Assembly: GCA_001414485.1 (NCBI GenBank)
Contig: LLEY01000020.1
Location: forward strand, 1-64,000
Origin: Calycina herbarum
Taxonomy: Eukaryota > Ascomycota > Leotiomycetes > Helotiales > Pezizellaceae
DNA length: 64,000 nucleotides
Reading direction: 5' to 3'
The notes beneath the pieces were generated by a model. It searched no databases. It saw only the letters and a list, made by a program, of their open reading frames with translations, and had not been told where the DNA came from. A program made the position numbers and the translations under genes. Of the stretch, positions 61,525 to 64,000 are shown piece after piece (the first letter of the stretch is position 1; each line of letters opens with the position of its first letter).

Positions 61525-64000
61525 ATGTCTCCGATTTTCTCCATGGAGGATTCTGACAGATATCTACAGTTCAACGAAAACAGACTATGCCATATTTGTA
61601 GCACAATCAAACTGGACGCTTCCGATTTTTACGATCGCCTCTCGATCCATTTCCTAGATATACTATCCCCTCCCCCGATATGCGAAAAGTAGGAGCAGTT
61701 CCGGTGAACGATGAATGTTGGGCAACCAGAGAGTTAAGTCTCGATCACATTTTGCAAAATGCTCCAACTTGTCCGTTTTGCCGGCTTCTTGCACGTTACA
61801 TGAAGGGAAAATACTCAGCAAAAACTACAATAGGGACAGGAGTCGCATCAGACAGTGGTTATTGCTCCCATCGGGGTTCTGGCGAAATTTATCCTTTCTC
61901 ATCTCCCACTCAACTGACGCGAGTGGATCTGGACTCCCTTGGCGGATGTCACGGAATCGAAAAACTTCAACCCAAGAAAGGACGCCAATGATAGAATTGA
62001 GACGCCGAATGCCCCGTGGTGTATCAGTCCGTGCAGCAAAGGAGCAACGGTACAAAGTTTGCAATATGGAGATTGAAATATACCAACCGGAAGAGCATTT
62101 CGATTTCCCAGAAAGTCCTCAGCTCTGGAGAATTTTGCTAGTGGTCAACGATCCGTTTGACAGGTTGTATTGTGCGAGGGAGGTTTCATCACAAGCATGT
62201 TGATTTCGGCCTATTGAAAAAATGGATTTCAACTTGCGAGAAAGGACACGCAAAATGTTACTCGCAGAGTGTTGGATGGCGTAAAAGACGGCAAATTTTT
62301 GGGAATGTTCACGAACTCAAGGTTATATCGATACCTTGCAAAGGAGGGTTGTTGCTGCACCTCATGCTTGCCGATATGCAGCGTTAAGCTACGTATGGGG
62401 GAAAGATTCGGTCCAATTTCAAACAACCAAATCAAATCTTGCGACTATCTCGTCACCTTTTGGACTGGACGAGTTTGAGGACCAAATACCTTGAACGATC
62501 AAAGATGCAATCGTCTTGATCGCCACAATTGGTGAGCGTTATTTGTGGGTCGATACTTTATGCATCGTTCAAGACGATACAGAAAGCAAAAGTTACTGGA
62601 TTAGCGAGATGGCTTCGATTTACAGCCAAGCTTTTGTAACAATCATTGCTGCGTCGGGGAAAGATGCCAATTCAGGTCTTCCGAGTATTCAGCCTGGATC
62701 CCGGGCCACGAGAAGTCAGATAACCGAAGAAGTCAAACCGGGGGTGCATCTTATGGTTGTTAAAGAAAATAGTATGGTATGGGATCCCGCTGCGTGGTCA
62801 GTTTACAGGCAAGTCATCTTTTCGAAATTGGATCACTGTTTCAGTGTCTTAAGATTATTTTAAGGGATGTTGAGCAACTTACTTGTTGTTCACAGCCAGG
62901 GTGCTTTCTTGGACTTTTGGGCTTGCATTAAGAAACACACTGACTTTGAAGTTTAGTGGGCGAGCATGGACGTAAGTTCAGCCCTATCTTTTAGTATCGC
63001 ATCACTTTAACATGTACTAGATTTCAGGAGAGATTACTCTCGAGCCGAAATCTTGTTTTTGGAGACGACAGGGTGTCGTTCGAATGTCCTCAGACCAGAT
63101 TCGACGAGGACTTTGTGTACGAAGATAAAGACTTCACATACCAAGACCATACTTCATTTCAACGCGTTTCAACCCCCTTTGAGCTCATCAGAGCTTCAAT
63201 TATCTACCCAGCTTATAATGATTATCAGTATCCGTTATACTACAGATACATGACAACCGTCTGTGAGTACAGTCGGAAATCACTTACCTACGAAGGCGAT
63301 ATTTTAAATGCGTTTGCTGGAATCTCTCGCGTCCTCTCAGTGGAAATGAAATCACCTTTCTTCTATGGTCATCCTGTAAAATTCTTCGATTTGTCACTTC
63401 TGTGGGAAGAATACCATGATGGAAACCCGACAAGGATTCATGGCTTTCCTAGCTGGTCATGGTGTGGCTGGAAGGGCAGGAAGTTTTGGGATTTCAACAG
63501 TATCGGAAATCAGAAAACCTGGCAAGAGGATTTCACTTTATCTTTTGGAAAGTTCCCGACAACCTCAGCAGCACAGTAAATACTAGCGGTTCGTATTTTG
63601 GGATTCGTCGGCCACATCGAACAGCAGCCGAAGTGCTAGGTGGCTCTCGAGAGTTCGGACTCACAAACACAATTTTAGTCACTCCGACGCTGGATCAAAA
63701 CCTTGCTTATCTGGAAGATATTCCTTACCCAGCAGCCACTTTGCATTATTCATACTTTTTAAATTTCTGGTCTCTATTGTTGAGATTCGAAATATATCCT
63801 CTCACTAAGGACCGAACTGCAACCCGTACCTCCGAGCCCTTCGACCCTGATCCCCACTACATGGGAATACATTGTAAGAAGGAACGGTTATGTGGCAGGT
63901 TTTGGGATGGCTGCGCCAGCCAGTCGATGTTGACGGGTTTGGGGACCGGAGATAAAGTATTGTGCGACTTTATCGTTCTTTCTGTGGGTCATTGTGGCAA
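61525..64000 (+). pseudogene. Second HET-domain gene, decayed, continues past the window edge
   Basis: Fragments of one HET protein are readable in changing frames. An N-terminal ENRLCHICSTIKL segment from the ATG at 61,525 ends at TAG 61,690. Then VPVNDECWATRELSLDHIL with a CPFCRLLA motif follows from about 61,700, FGLLKKWISTCEKGH near 62,200, and the HET core from about 62,360 (AALSYVWG, TIGERYLWVDTLCIVQDD). TGA at 62,492-62,494 interrupts the core. A 49-bp intron with normal ends (about 62,979-63,027) joins GRAWT to FQERLLSS, the third HET block. A further frame change occurs near 63,540, after the FPSWSWCGWKG segment. The rest runs off the right edge. Confidence 0.7.

Overview
This window comes from a filamentous ascomycete (Pezizomycotina). 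The evidence is short introns of about 46 to 160 bases with GT-AG ends and CTRAC-type branch sites, fungal-type HET and STAND/AAA genes, a CCCTAA telomere-type repeat, and a transposon block carrying a strong RIP (repeat-induced point mutation) signature. A Leotiomycete such as a member of the Helotiales would fit, but I cannot fix the genus from sequence alone.

Bases ~250-17,500 are an AT-rich, RIP-mutated island of nested transposons with almost no CA or TG dinucleotides and no intact gene. Element 1 is a Ty3/gypsy chromovirus (about 82-7094). Element 2 is a complete related copy (8678-15990) with two 463-bp LTRs and a 5-bp target duplication CTAAA. Element 2 sits inside a Fot1/pogo-type DNA transposon (7354-16524; about 1.85 kb without the insertion), which itself interrupts an older minus-strand retroelement-like fossil (17,520 down to 7,095). 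The first ~240 bases have normal composition. The island ends abruptly within the 3' end of a host gene.

Bases 17,500-48,000 are ordinary gene space: a coiled-coil hypothetical protein; an alpha-arrestin with a PY motif; a four-BRCT TopBP1/Dpb11/Cut5 checkpoint and replication protein; a GNAT acetyltransferase; an Ase1/PRC1 spindle-midzone protein head-to-head with COP9 signalosome subunit 5; mitochondrial glutamyl-tRNA synthetase head-to-head with a type I DnaJ chaperone; ribosomal protein L32; and a 563-580 aa orphan. Exons of the recognised genes were worked out by hand and all reading phases close. A 297-bp MITE-like element lies in the gene-poor stretch 28.5-31.9 kb.

Bases 48,000-64,000 are accessory and look like a decaying incompatibility/innate-immunity-type cluster: a HET-domain gene with an in-frame stop, a convergent overlapping DUF7708/STAND-like gene (truncated, with a GC-AG intron), a DUF7025-type AAA+ ATPase pseudogene with a frameshift, a nonsense codon, a broken splice donor and a lost C-terminus, a protein-kinase fragment, an interstitial telomere repeat, an apparently intact Sec2-domain gene, a six-copy 19-bp tandem repeat, and a second HET pseudogene running off the right edge. 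I did not find a clearly new functional system. The most unusual items are the nested RIP island with mosaic LTRs, and the decayed HET/STAND/AAA/kinase cluster beside a telomere-like repeat.
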